A stretch of 64,000 nt of DNA from Calliopum simillimum (taxonomy: Eukaryota > Arthropoda > Insecta > Diptera > Lauxaniidae), in the NCBI GenBank assembly GCA_951812925.1, contig OX638370.1, positions 42,163,948-42,227,947 on the forward strand. The letters run 5' to 3'. The notes beneath the pieces are model-generated. The model worked only from the letters and a program-made list of their open reading frames with translations. It had not been told where the DNA came from and did not search any database. The position numbers and the translations under genes were made by a program. Shown here in pieces: positions 1 to 10,659 of this stretch; within the stretch, counting starts at the first letter, position 1, and each line of letters opens with the position of its first letter.

Positions 1-2
1 AA

Positions 3-932
3 ACTGCACAACAAAAACCAGCCGGCGAGATGCTGACGCAAATCCCAGATGAGCCATGGTCGATTGTTAGCGCGGACTTCGTGGGACCACTGCCGAGATC
101 AACGCACGGGAACTCTTACCTTCTGGTCTTTCTCGACAAGTTCAGCAAGTGGGTTGAGCTTGTGCCCCTAAGAAATGCGACGGCAGAAGGGGTTAAGAAG
201 GCCTTGCGAGAGCGAATCCTGGCGAGATTTGGCTTACCAAAAGTGTTGGTGACCGACAATGGCACCCAATTCACGAGCAGAGTGGTCAACCGATTCCTGG
301 AAGAAGTAGGCATCCGACAGCAGTTCACGGCACCTTACACGCCGCAGGAGAACCCCACTGAGAGGGCAAATCGTACCGTGAAAAGAATTATCGCACAGTT
401 CACCGGAGATAACCATCGAAAGTGGGACGACGCGCTCCCCGAGATCACATTGGCGGTCAACACCAGCGTATCGGACTCCACAGGATACACACCGGCATAC
501 ATCGTCCAGGGTCGCGAGCTTCGACTTCCTGCCAACCTCTACGACGAACGCACGACGGGTGTAGGAACGGCTCCGGAGGACCCCGAAGCTAAGGCAAGCC
601 GCATGGGCGAAATCTTCACCTTGGTCAGGAGAAGCATGGAACGCGCGGCACCTGAACAGGCGCGCCACTATAATTTACGGCGACGAGCTTGGGCCCCAAA
701 AGTAGGAGATCTGGTGCTGGTAAAGCAGCATCATCTGTCTAAGGCTGTAGAGAATTTTGCAGCAAAGTTGGCCCCAAAATTTGACGGGCCATATCGGGTA
801 GTCAGTTTTACCTCACCAGTTATTGTGGTGTTGCAGAATGTGAAGGGCAATCAAAGCCGCACCGCCCACACAAGCGAGCTAAAAATGTTCCACGGCGAGG
901 CAGAAGAAGCAGAAGAACAAAAGTCGGTCTAA
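3..932 (+). CDS. Ty3/gypsy retrotransposon pol, integrase C-terminal part (5' end outside window)
   Basis: The frame is open from the window edge and ends at TAA 930-932, so this is the C-terminal ~310 residues of a pol polyprotein. It is the integrase catalytic core (rve family), which joins the retrotransposon cDNA to chromosomal DNA. Counting from the first visible Met (30), the acidic triad is D16 (in SADFVGPL), D76 (in VTDNGTQF) and E111 (in NPTERANRT), about 34 residues between the last two. A basic C-terminal region with a GPY/F-like stretch (KFDGPYRVV) follows, then an acidic tail. No frameshift or stop is seen. A 3' untranslated stretch, a polypurine tract and the 3' LTR follow directly, so this is the 3' end of one element. 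NPTER in place of the commoner NGQAER suggests an Osvaldo/Ulysses-like insect lineage, but I do not assign the family. Confidence 0.93.
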   Translation, partial: TAQQKPAGEMLTQIPDEPWSIVSADFVGPLPRSTHGNSYLLVFLDKFSKWVELVPLRNATAEGVKKALRERILARFGLPKVLVTDNGTQFTSRVVNRFLEEVGIRQQFTAPYTPQENPTERANRTVKRIIAQFTGDNHRKWDDALPEITLAVNTSVSDSTGYTPAYIVQGRELRLPANLYDERTTGVGTAPEDPEAKASRMGEIFTLVRRSMERAAPEQARHYNLRRRAWAPKVGDLVLVKQHHLSKAVENFAAKLAPKFDGPYRVVSFTSPVIVVLQNVKGNQSRTAHTSELKMFHGEAEEAEEQKSV

Positions 933-1233
933 GAAACGACAGCCACAGCCAGCCGGCGAGGTAGGAGGGAGTGTGAAGACCTGGAGTTTCCCCCTCTGGG
1001 TCGCAAAACCACTACCCGGCCGCCTTTAATTTTATCAACAACGTGTCGAACCCCCCACATCATCCACATCGGAGGAGACAAAGTGAAGAAAACCGGTCTA
1101 AATAACCAGCAGGCAACAGCAGAACGCGTGCTCTACAACAACGACGCATCAGAAAGGGTAAGAAGAAGAAAAAGGTAGTGCGCGCCATCCGGAAGAATTG
1201 GCCTCTATCTGACCCGGCGAGGTAAGGAGGGAG
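933..1233 (+). other. Retrotransposon 3' untranslated region with two polypurine tracts
   Basis: This non-coding stretch lies between the integrase stop and the LTR. The true polypurine tract, the primer for plus-strand DNA synthesis, is the purine run at 1220-1233 that touches the LTR start TGTGAAGG at 1234. A near copy of the same junction (CCGGCGAGGTAGGAGGGAG followed by TGTGAAG) lies ~262 bp upstream at about 953-978. It is followed by a diverged copy of the first LTR bases (a CCCCCT run, then GGGTC, then CAAAACC). The 3' end of the internal region therefore appears partly duplicated. Confidence 0.7.
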
Positions 1234-1390
1234 TGTGAAGGCCCAAAATTTCCCCCCTAAGGAATTTTTGGGTCACAAGACCACGGCTCAGCCAAACCAT
1301 CCAGCAACAACATAAATTGTACAAACATGCCACACACCAACAACAACTCTCAACACACAACAGTCACCAACAATAGAATCCACACCACAC

Positions 1391-1518
1391 ACTAACACCA
1401 ACACAGCATCCACCAATATGCACACAACCCACATTCAACACAGCCACACAACACACTAACACCAACACAGCATCCACCAATATGCGCACAACCCACATTC
1501 AACACAGCCACACAACAC
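1391..1518 (+). repeat. 64-bp tandem duplication inside LTR (2 copies)
   Basis: An AC-rich 64-bp unit (starting ACTAACACCAACACAGC) is present twice head to tail, at 1391 and 1455, nearly identical. The solo LTR holds the corresponding sequence at about 4240-4370, partly reduced. It lies upstream of the LTR promoter, so it could hold U3 enhancer repeats. That is inference. Confidence 0.8.
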
Positions 1519-1681
1519 AACCACACAATACAGTCACACAACAACCATATAACGGTTTTTCCTATGGAAAAGTGCGCATAGCAACAGCGTTCAAACACGT
1601 GGTTGACAACAGCATAGCCAGAGCACGTGGTCAAACCGGTTCTTAGCGGCAGCGCAGCAGCAGAGAATACCGTTACATTAG

Positions 1682-1718
1682 TATAAATGCAAGTGCAACC
1701 GGTCATTCGAGATCAGTT
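1682..1718 (+). promoter_or_regulatory. LTR core promoter: TATA box and initiator
   Basis: TATAAA at 1682-1687 is followed by TCAGTT, an arthropod initiator match, at 1713-1718. The A of the initiator lies 33 bp from the first T of the TATA box, near the expected spacing. The pair is preserved in the solo LTR (TATAAA 4536-4541, TCAGTC 4567-4572, same spacing). Upstream is U3, downstream R/U5. Confidence 0.6.
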
Positions 1719-1795
1719 TTTGGACAAGCCGCCAACGATCAGTTTTTTGACAAGCCGCCAACGATCAGTCTTTGACAAGCCGCCAACAATCAGTG
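1710..1795 (+). repeat. 26-bp tandem repeat just downstream of LTR initiator
   Basis: The unit GATCAGT(T)n...GACAAGCCGCCAAC is repeated three times here and twice in the solo LTR (4565-4618). Each unit carries its own TCAGT initiator-like element, so the start-site region itself has been multiplied. Confidence 0.75.
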
Positions 1796-1835
1796 AAAGT
1801 GAAATTAGTGAGTTGAAGAAAATATATTCAGCAAA

Positions 1836-2215
1836 GTGCCGCAGGACATCAGTGTAAGGATATTCAGCAAAGTAACGCAGGACATCAGTGTAAGAATATT
1901 CAGCAAAAGTAACGCAGGATATCAGCGCTAGAGTATTCATCAAACTGCCGCAGGACATCAGTGCAAGGATATCTACCAAAGTACCGCAGGACGTCAGGGC
2001 AAAAGATATTCAACAAAGTACCGCCGAACATCAGTGCAAGGATAATCATCAGAGTGCCGCAGGATATCAGTACTAGAATATTCATCAAACTGCCGCAGGA
2101 CATCAGTGCAAGGATATTTACCACAGCGCCGCAGGACATCGGTGCAAGGATAATCATCAGAGTGCCGCAGGATATCAGTGCTAGAATATTCATCAAACTG
2201 CCTCAAGCTATAAAC
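1836..2215 (+). repeat. 36/39-bp LTR minisatellite
   Basis: About ten units of the form GCCGCAGGACATCAGTGCAA + GGATATTCA(C)CAAAG, with variants of the linker. The units lack stop codons, so long spurious reading frames stay open on both strands here and in the solo LTR (4660-5035). Confidence 0.85.
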
Positions 2216-2361
2216 GGGAATAAAGCAAGCAACGTACTACAGGAACACAGTGCTAATACAGTGCCAGACAACAGTGTGCCAACAACGTACTGCAGGATCA
2301 AGCTTAGCGTGCTACGAGAAAGAAACAACAACTTGTATAGTGGTAATTAAGATAGCGAGCG

Positions 2362-2890
2362 TAGGTAGTAGAACCGTTAGACCAAGCTTCAGCAGGAATT
2401 CGTGACCCTAAAAAGTCTTATTCGAGCCTGAGAGAACCTTGTCAAACGAAGTAGTTAAACATAGCGAAGTCAGGAAGTAAAACCGTTGGACCAAGCTTCA
2501 GCAGGAATTCGTGACCCTAAAAAGTCTTATTCGAGCCTGAGAGAACCTTGTCAAACGGAGTAGTTAAAACAAGATAGGAAGTAGAACCGTTGGACCAAGC
2601 TTCACAGGAATTCGTGACCCTAAAAAGTCTTATTCGAGCCTGTGAGGACCTTGACAAACGGAATAGCTAAAAATAAGAGAACAAGCGTAGGCAGTAGAAT
2701 CGTTGGACCAAGCTTCACAGGAATTCGTGACCCTAAAAAGTCTTATTCGAGCCTGTGGGGACCTTGTCAAACGAAATAGTCAACATAGCGAAGTTAGGCA
2801 GTAGACCCGTTGGACCAAGCTTCACAGGAATTCGTGACCCTAAAAAAAGCCTTATTCGAGCCTGTGAGGACCTTGTCAAACGGAGTAATT
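2362..2890 (+). repeat. ~107-bp LTR tandem repeat, 5 copies
   Basis: Units begin near 2369, 2476, 2580, 2692 and 2797. Each contains CCGTTGGACCAAGCTTCA, then GAATTCGTGACCCTAAAAAG, then TCTTATTCGAGCCTG. The solo LTR has only four units (5194, 5302, 5416, 5522). The difference in copy number explains a large part of the 178-bp length difference between the two LTRs. Confidence 0.88.
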
Positions 2891-3140
2891 ACCCCATAAG
2901 CAAAGATTAGGGCTAGTACTTTTCCTTAGGAACATCGAGGCTAGACTAGGGACCAAGAATAGCTAGGGACAAAGAATTAGCTAGGGACAGAGAATTAGGT
3001 ACATGAAATAAATAATTTTGTAACGCATCACAAACAAAGTCAAATAAAGAACAACATTAAACTGAAACTGTCGTGTTCTAATTTGCAAGAACCTTGGACA
3101 CCGGCGAGTTTAATCCCAGGCATAAGGAAAGTTCGTTACA

Positions 3141-4132
3141 ATATTATCCTATCAAAATTTTAGAAAACAGGATTAGTTGTTTAACGAAGTTAAAAAACGG
3201 AAGCAGGACATTCCACACTCATTTGTAAATAGTTTTATCGCATCCATGCCAAAAAGATGCACTGCTGTTATAAAAAAAGGGGTTATTCGTTAAATATTGA
3301 TTTTTTAGCAATTAATTTTTAATTTAGATCAATAGTTGCAAATGTTCTGAACAGCCAATACCGATACATTTTTATATTTCATTTAAGTCATAGTTTTGTA
3401 TTAGTGATGTATGGACTTTTTATTTTTGTTTTATAAACAATAATATTAATGACATAAAACCTCATACCAAGTATTTTATTTGCATCTATATTAGTGGCCA
3501 AAAATTGGTGATTCAGTTTCAAGTGTTTTTGGTTGCAAATGTTATGCACAGCACTGTATATATACATATTGTAGCATTTTGTTTTAACCTTAAGTAAATG
3601 AAATAAAATAGGTGTAGGTGTCCGCCGAATGGCCTTGTTATATGTTCACATAGGTATTGATAAATCTACCCGATAAACGGAGCTAGAAATTTCTGTTAAA
3701 AAGATTTTCTTTTGTTTTACATTGGTCTTTCAGATCTAAGAGTGCTTGGAAAATGGGGATAGCCACGATCGAGAATGCACTCCATCTAGAGCTCCAGGTA
3801 TACATAGAGAGTATACGAAAATCCCTCGAAATAAAATAATTTTAAGCACCATTTGTTATTATTTTCAGCAAAAGAGACGACTTTAGTTTCGTGGCACACA
3901 AGATTTTAGTAAAAATTGGTAAAAAATTTAAATAAGACAAAAAAAATATGTAGTGACCGTCACAACATTTTTATGCTTTGTATCCCAAGACGGCCTACAG
4001 GCACGGTACGGTTTGGGGCGAGTGAGGGGAAGGTAAAAGGCTATTTTATCAAATTGATTATTTTTCTTATAGAACACACAGATAGCTACATCCCATAATT
4101 TTTTTAGTTCTTATGTAGCTCAAGAACTATAT
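3141..4132. other. Spacer between two LTR copies, no gene seen
   Basis: This is AT-rich flanking DNA that has neither a primer site after 3140 nor a polypurine tract before 4133, so it is not an internal region. It contains two direct matches to one ~20-bp motif (GTTGCAAATGTT at about 3336 and 3533). The second, followed by a GCACAGCACTGTATA-type end, looks like one terminus of a decayed Tc1-like element, but I found no partner terminus. A 60-codon ORF at 3916-4098 has no recognisable features. Confidence 0.6.
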
Positions 4133-5861
4133 TGTGAAGGCCAAAATTTCCCCCTAAGGAATTTTTGGGTCACAAGACCACGGCCCAGCCAAACCATCCA
4201 GCAACAACATAAATTCACCAACAATAGTACAAACATGCCACACACCAACAACAACACAGCATCCACCAATATGCACACAACCCACATTCAACACAGCCAC
4301 ACAACACACTAACACCAACACAGCATCCACCAATATGCACACAACCCACATTCAACACAGCCACACAACACAGCCACACAATACAGTCACACAACAACCA
4401 CATAACGGTTTTTCCTATGGGAAAAGTGCGCATAGCAACAGCGTTCAAACACGTGGTTGACAACAGCATAGCCAGAGCACGTGGTCAAACCGGTTCTTAG
4501 CGGCAGCGCAGCAGCAGAGAATACCGTTACATTGGTATAAATGCAAGTGCAACCGGTCATTCGAGATCAGTCTTTGACAAGCCGCCAACGATCAGTGTTT
4601 GACAAGCCGCCAACGATCAGTGAAAGTGAAATTAGTGAGTGGAAGGAAATATATTCAGCAAAGTGCCGCAGGACATCAGTGTAAGAATATTCAGCAAAGT
4701 AACGCAGGACATCAGTGCAAGGATAATCATCAGAGTGCCGCAGGATATCAGTGCTAGAGTATTCATCAAACTGCCGCAGGACATCAGTGCAAGGATATTT
4801 ACCAAAGTGCCGCAGGACATCAGGGCAAAAGATATTCAACAAAGTACCGCAGAGCATCAGTGCAAGGATAATCATCAGAGTGCCGCAGGATATCAGTACT
4901 AGAATATTCATCAAACTGCCGCAGGACATCAGTGCAAGGATATTTACCACAGCGCCGCAGGACATCAGTGCAAGGATAATCATCAGAGTGCCGCAGGATA
5001 TCAGTGCTAGAATATTCATCAATCTGCCTCAAGCTATCAGCGGGAATAAAGCAAGCAACGTACTACAGGAACACAGTGCTAATACAGTGCCAGACAACAG
5101 TGTGCCAACAACGTACCGCAGGATCAAGCTGAGCGTGCTACGAGAAAGAAACAACAACTTGTATAGTGGTAATTAAGATAGCGAGCGTAGGTAGTAGAAC
5201 CGTTAGACCAAGCTTCAGCAGGAATTCGTGATCCTAAAAAGTCTTATTCGAGCCTGAGAGAAACTTGTCAAACGAAGTAGTTAAACATAGCGAAGTCAGG
5301 AAGTAGAACCGTTGGACCAAGCTTCAGCAGGAATTCGTGACCCTAAAAAGTCTTATTCGAGCCTGTGAGGACCTTGTCAAACGGAATAGCTAAAAATAAG
5401 AGAACAAGCGTAGGCGGTAGAATCGTTGGACCAAGCTTCACAGGAATTCGTGACCCTAAAAAGTCTTATTCGAGCCTGTGGGGACCTTGTCAAACGAAAT
5501 AGTCAACATAGCGAAGTTAGGCAGTAGACCCGTTGGACCAAGCTTCACAGGAATTCGTGACCCTGAAAAGTCTTATTCGAGCCTGTGAGGACCTTGTCAA
5601 ACGGAGTAATTACCCCATAAGCAAAGATTAGGGCCAGTACTTTTCCTTAGGGACATCGAGGCCAGATTAGGGACCAAGAATAGCTAGGGACAAAGAATTA
5701 GCTAGGGACAGAGAATTAGGTACATGAAATAAATAATTTTGTAACGCATCACAAACAAAATCAAATAAAGAACAACATTAAACTGAAACTGTCGTGTTCT
5801 AATTTGCAAGAACCTTGGACACCGGCGAGTTTAATCCCAGGCATAAGGAAAGTTCGTTACA
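4133..5861 (+). repeat. Solo LTR (1729 bp), same family as 1234-3140, TSD ATAT
   Basis: It runs from TGTGAAGGCC to TTCGTTACA and is flanked by ATAT at 4129-4132 and ATAT at 5862-5865, a 4-bp target duplication typical of Ty3/gypsy insertion. Absence of internal sequence on either side marks it as a solo LTR left by LTR-LTR recombination. It has the same promoter (TATAAA 4536), the same minisatellites with fewer units (four ~107-bp units, not five), and the same 3' AATAAA signals (~5730-5770). It is visibly highly similar to the first LTR, suggesting both insertions are fairly young. Confidence 0.92.
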
Positions 5862-5941
5862 ATATTTAAAAAGTTTTTGTTTCTAGCGCAAAATAATTAG
5901 TTTTTCACTTATTTACAAAACTTCAAATTTGTCTTACAAAA

Positions 5942-6106
5942 ATGGCTTTTGTTGGTATTGCAACTGCAAAAATCATAACATATGGTTTATGGAATTTTTT
6001 TAATTTAGGCTGTCTACAGGCCTTCTTGGAAACTAGAGGGTTAAGTGTGGATAAATTATTTAGAAATTTTGCCTCAAAAATCATTTTTGCCACGTGTTTA
6101 TGTTGA
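5942..6106 (+). CDS. Small ORF, 54 codons, unknown
   Basis: ATG at 5942 sits in a good animal start context (ACAAAAATGG) and the frame runs 54 codons to TGA 6104-6106. The product begins MAFVGIATAKIITYGLWNFF and is moderately hydrophobic at the N-terminus, as a short membrane segment or organelle-targeted peptide would be. The rest is basic and mixed (LETRGLSVDKLFRNFASK). An AATAAA lies downstream (about 6130-6170). I do not recognise a family. It may be a small gene, a terminal exon or a chance ORF; the 88-codon frame on the other strand over the same bases is less convincing. Confidence 0.25.
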   Translation: MAFVGIATAKIITYGLWNFFNLGCLQAFLETRGLSVDKLFRNFASKIIFATCLC

Positions 6107-6189
6107 CTGAAATGAAAAAAAATCGAAGAATAAATGAAATGAAATGAAGAATGACTAATTCCGAAATAAAAATAACTATGTAGATTCAT

Positions 6190-8611
6190 AAATCTTTTTT
6201 TTTTTTTTTTTCAATTGGAATTTCAGCTCATCTCAGTAGAGGATGAAGTTGATTTTGTGAAGAACAACAAGTTCGGTTTCCGATCCGAAACATCACAAGT
6301 GCTTTTGATTAAGTATTTTTTTGTAGAACTGCCCTTAAGTTTAACTTAATTGTGTTGATAGCGGGTATAGCGGGTACCACCAACTTGCAGTTTTCGTGTT
6401 ATTTAAATACCGTACTCGTACGGATATATAGCATTGACAGCAGCAACGGTAGCTGCTAGTTGCCTGAGTAGAAAATTTTGCTCTTAAACGGAAGTCAAGA
6501 AGGCAATGAAGTTTTGAAGGGGTACAAATAAACGTAGGTCAGCAGAACGCTAAAATGTCATTTGTGTTAAAGAGAGAGAGAGAGAATTGCACGTTGCATT
6601 GCCGCACGTAGCAATTTATTTTAATGAACCTTTCTTCTCTGTAGCAACTTTCCGCAATAGCAGTTCTCATTTGAAACTGAATGTTTGCAAATGAAAAACG
6701 CTTGCAATATTTTGAAGATTTTCGAATGCTTTTTAGCATTCAAAGTGGTACATGGCGCTGTGTCCTATACATAAGTATATACTTACACACATAGATAGGA
6801 ATACGTACATTAGCATATTGCATTTATTTAAATAATTTTTCATTTAATTTGCTCAAGTTATACATATTAATCAAGAACGGAGCAATCCATATCAGCGCAA
6901 GTATTATAAGTATGTCAAGGAAAGTCATATCTCTGAAAATATTTGACTCAGGTAAATGAGATTTGGTACATATCTAATTGGCACTGGGGAAAAATTTTCA
7001 ATAAAAATTACCGGGGCCACGCCCCCTCATTATAAAAATAAATAATTTGTATATACTGAAACTATTTAACACAGGTGTTCGAAGCACTTTATCTGAAATC
7101 AAATCTTATTCACCTGTGCCCTTATAACAAATGATAGGTCTAATATACAAGTGTCTTTATTTTCAAATTTCGTAACTCACAAACGTTGAGTCGCACGATA
7201 AAAAGTCCAGAGATCTTTTTTATGGAAAATCTTTTGCTCTACAAATAATTTTCAAACCATTAATTAAAGTTGCTGTTTTCATGACATTGAAATGTTCAAG
7301 CCTTCCCTTTTCATTAGCCATTAAATGTTAGGTTGAATGTTACAGAATCCGTAAAAGTATAAATGTCAATTGCTTGTTTGCAGAGTAGCGATAATAATGT
7401 ATGGGCGTGACCAACAAATAGCCTCTTGACCCTCACCACCACTCATATAGATATTTATTTATACAAATATTTATACATATTAGTATACTGGCACTTGTGT
7501 ACATATATGAATATGTGATTGAATATTGACACGCAAAAGGAAATGAAATATTTTTTGCACGATAAGTAGCAGCCGCAAAAAATAGAAGGAAAAAAAAAAA
7601 AAGATACAGATATGTACAAACAAACAAATAATTATGAATGCCAGATACGTACAATGAAGTCAAGCGTTCATACATGCACAGACCCAAGAATACACAGAAA
7701 AAAAAGTATGCATTTTTGGAGAGTGTGAAATAAAGAACTCGAATAAGACCCAAGGGGAAAAGAAGGTCTTCAAAAAGCCTTCTGATGTGCTTCTTTCTCA
7801 CCAATACGCGCTTCCGCTCCGTAAGAACTATTCTTGCTTTTTAACATTGCATCTCCTAGGATGTAAGCGCACTTAAACTTACTGCAGCTAAACGGGAAAA
7901 GACTTTTTGAAGCACTTGTTTGTAGTGCGGTGCACTACGGCGACATTTCTCAAAAGTGGTTGCGAAAATCAATTTTGGTTTGGTGGAAGTTTGCAAATCT
8001 AATGATACAGTTCGATGAACAAATGCTCAATACTCAAGAATATAAAATTTTAGTTCATTTGAAAAAACTGTTCGCTTTGTAGTGCTGGTCAAATTCGATG
8101 GTTTTTTCGAGTTTTTAAATTTTTTTTTTTTTTTGTTTTATTCAAGATGAGGTTCAAATTTTTCTGGAACTTATAAAAGAAAATTTTATATCGTTGAATA
8201 GATCTCTAAAAATTATTGGACGCGTGTTTGTTTATTTTTTGATTTAATGTTCAATTTCTAAAATATTTGGCCATTCCGGGATTTTGCTAACCAATGTGCA
8301 TGTAATTTACAGAAAATCGAACTTCAACAAAACATTGCTTTTCACCCTACAATGCAATCTTGAAATCGTAACAGCTATACAAATTTCCTGTCCATAACCG
8401 AAAACAAGATTAAAATATCTTAAATGGTTCAGAAGCTATGATTTTTGTAACAAGAAATGCCAGATGTCGCCACTGTATGCGTTCTTTCAATTAAAAATAT
8501 ATAAACTGATTGCACTGATTGTTATTTTTGCTAACAATTACAAACTTGTTAGATCGCTATTCCACTTACTTATATGTATATGGTGAAGAGGTATAAAATT
8601 TGTATATTGAA
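6190..8611. other. AT-rich intergenic sequence
   Basis: No gene was recognised. It holds a short (GA)n at about 6571-6584, a GGGGCCACGCCCCCTC motif near 7013-7027 (of the GCCACGCC kind common in this genome's repeats), long poly-T/poly-A tracts and several TATA-rich stretches. The AACTCACAAACGTTGAGTCGCA stretch near 7171 resembles one near 36645, so some of this is old dispersed repeat. Confidence 0.5.
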
Positions 8612-9855
8612 CTAGCTGTGTTACCCGGCGTTGCACGGGTTTTAATAAAAAGCCAGATTGCACTAAAAAGCTAATAACGAAAACTTTTTTATTTTTTAAA
8701 ACAATGTGCCACAAACAGATGCTCCGATATATTTATTTTATCGGTAAAAGTCCAAAAGTATCGCAAAATATTAAAATATATATTAAAGAAATCGGTAAGA
8801 ATTCAAGTTTATGGAAAACTTCCAAAATTTCGGTAAATGCCCAAAAGTATCGAAATACACCGAAGAAATCGGTTAGAGCATAGGTAAATGTCCAAATATA
8901 ACGACAAACATCCAAAATACCGGAAAAGTCCAGAAGTTTCGAAAAATATTGAAAAACATCTAAAATATCGGTAAAAGACCAAAAATGCCGAAAAACTTCC
9001 TAAAATCGGTAAAAGTCCAAAAGTATTGGAAAACATCGAAGAAATAATAATAATAATACTTGATTATTATTATGAATAGGTGGCATGTTAAAGGCTAAGT
9101 TCTTTTATGCGAACGATTAATATCAATAAATAAGTAAAAGTCCAAATAAAGCGAAAAAGATCGAATATATCGAAAAAAGTCCAAAAGTTTCGAAAAACAT
9201 TGAAACACATCGAAGAAATTGGATAAAGTCCAAGTTTGTCAATAAACATCCTTTATATCGGTAACAGTTGAAATACATATATCGAAAACTTCCAATGCAT
9301 GTATCGAAAAAAGTTGAAAAGTTTCGAAAAATAGTGAAATAAACAAATTTTTTTCGAAAAACATCCTACATATCGGTAAAAGCCCAAAATTACTGGAAAA
9401 CATTGAAGAAATCAGTGAAAGTCCAAATACATATATCGAAAAATATTCAATACATCGAAAAGGAAGAAATCGTTAAATTCCAAGTTTATAGAAAAACATC
9501 TAAAATATCGGTTGAAGTCCAAAAATGTCGTAAAACATCCTTTATATCGGTAACAGTCCGAAAGTTTTGAAAAATATTGAAACACATTGAAGAAATCGGT
9601 AAAAGTATAAAAACAAAATTTCCAATATATCGAAAAAAAATCAAAAGTTTCGAAAAATAGTGAAATATGTACTTACATCGAAGAAATCGGTCACAGTCCA
9701 AGTGTTTCGAAAAACATCCAAAATATCGATAAAAGTTTAAAAGAGTTGAAAAATATTGAAAAACATCGCTAAAAGTCCAAAAATATTGAAAATATTGAGT
9801 TGGCATCACTGACGAAATCACTCTCATTTTTGCTCTCATCAACAACACAACATCA
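8612..9855 (-). mobile_element. Helitron-like element with 30-36-bp minisatellite (right boundary approximate)
   Basis: Read on the minus strand, the left edge is a textbook Helitron 3' end: ACCCG and CGGGT arms around a short loop, then AACACAG, then CTAG, with a T outside (plus-strand A 8611). From ~8740 to ~9790 are some 30 degenerate copies of a TCGGTAAAAGTCCAAAAG / ATCGAAAAACATC unit. The same unit in reverse complement fills the Helitron at 40387-41591. The 5' TC end was not identified; a DINE-1-like element sits at 9864. No Rep/helicase coding is present, so it is non-autonomous. Confidence 0.6.
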
Positions 9856-9863
9856 AGAATAAA

Positions 9864-10659
9864 ACTAGTAAGGGTGTTACCTTTGGCCTGGCCAAACATT
9901 AAATACCCTACACAGCTGTATTTTGAAAATTTTGCTTATTTGGGAGGTGCCACGCCCTCTTTTCCGAATTCACCCAGATATTTCTCAGAGTTTGAATTTA
10001 TAGTTCTTAATATTTGAGTGAAATTTGGTTGGATTATCTCAAAAAATATTTTCAGTGTAGCGTTTTGAACCCTTTGCTTATATGGGAGGTGCCACGCCCT
10101 CTTGTCCGATTTTATCCAGTTTTTGCTTGAAGCTTGTATTTATAATTCTTAGTGTCTGAGTAAAATTTAGTTCGATTATCTCAAAATACGCTTTCAGTAT
10201 AGCGTTTTGAATCTTTTGCTTATATGAGAGGTGCCACGCCTTCGAATTCGCCCAGTTTTTGCTCAGAGCTTGAACTTACGATTCGTAGTATTTATGTGTA
10301 TTTTGGTTGCATTATCGTGAAAAATACTCCAAAAGTTGCATTTTGAATATATTTTTTGTATGGGCGGTAGGCGTGTCCGTTGACCGATTTCACTCATTTT
10401 CAATCCCCCGAGCTAACTTTGACGGTAAAGGCTGTGCACCAAATTTCATTGAATTATATAGCTTAGTTTTCCCAAAAAATGTATTTCCACACACAGCCAG
10501 CCAGCCACCCAGCCAGCCAGCCAGACAGACGGACATGGCTATATCGACTCAGGAGGTGACGCTGATCAAGAATATATATACTTTTCTATATCTGCCACGC
10601 CTCCTTGTCAGCGTTACAAACGGAATGACAAAGTGAATATACCCTGGGTGTAGGGTATA
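9864..10659 (+). mobile_element. DINE-1/mini-me-like element, full length
   Basis: The start is ACTAGTAAGGGTGTTACC followed by the palindrome TTTGGCCTGGCCAAA and a subterminal TACCCTACAC. The end is a hairpin, TATACCCT and AGGGTATA around a 6-base loop. TACCCTACAC near the start and GTGTAGGGTA at the end form the subterminal inverted repeat. Between them are three ~140-bp units around GGGAGGTGCCACGCCCTCTT (9944, 10085, 10226), a (CAGC)n/GTCY-type run (~10497-10528), the core GCTATATCGACTCAGGAGG, and ATATATATAC. This order matches DINE-1 (Helentron class) and mini-me elements. Copies occur in both orientations and none encodes a protein. Confidence 0.85.

Larger units (their letters stand above)
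1234..3140 (+). repeat. 3' LTR (1907 bp) of the Ty3/gypsy element, repeat-rich
   Basis: It begins TGTGAAGGCC right after the polypurine tract and ends TTCGTTACA, i.e. TG...CA. The same sequence recurs at 4133-5861, which fixes both ends. Most of the length is tandem repeats: a 64-bp unit twice, a ~26-bp unit three times, ~36/39-bp units about ten times and a ~107-bp unit five times. A TATA box and Inr-like site lie at 1682-1718, and AATAAA-type poly(A) signals lie near 3007-3050. The base after the LTR starts ATAT, the same tetranucleotide that flanks the solo LTR copy. No primer site follows 3140, so the sequence to the right is flanking DNA. Confidence 0.9.

Noticed and set aside
3330..3560. 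Tc1-like transposon with GTTGCAAATGTT ends
   Set aside because: The two motif copies are in the same orientation and no inverted partner terminus was found, so an element cannot be defined.
3141..4132. Treating the two ~1.8-kb LTRs as the pair of one element
   Set aside because: The DNA between them has no primer binding site or polypurine tract, and the second LTR has its own ATAT target duplication, so it is a solo LTR.
4567..5176. Overlapping 141-151-codon frames on both strands in the solo LTR (also 1900-2350 in the other LTR)
   Set aside because: They follow from stop-free 36/39-bp tandem units. Composition is repetitive on both strands with no domain, and unit numbers vary between copies.
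5923..6189. 88-codon minus-strand frame over the small ORF
   Set aside because: Poor start context and F/S/H-rich composition; the plus-strand 54-codon ORF is the better candidate though still weak.
8740..9790. CRISPR-like spaced repeat array
   Set aside because: Units are contiguous and gradually diverged without unique spacers, in a eukaryotic context; it is a minisatellite.
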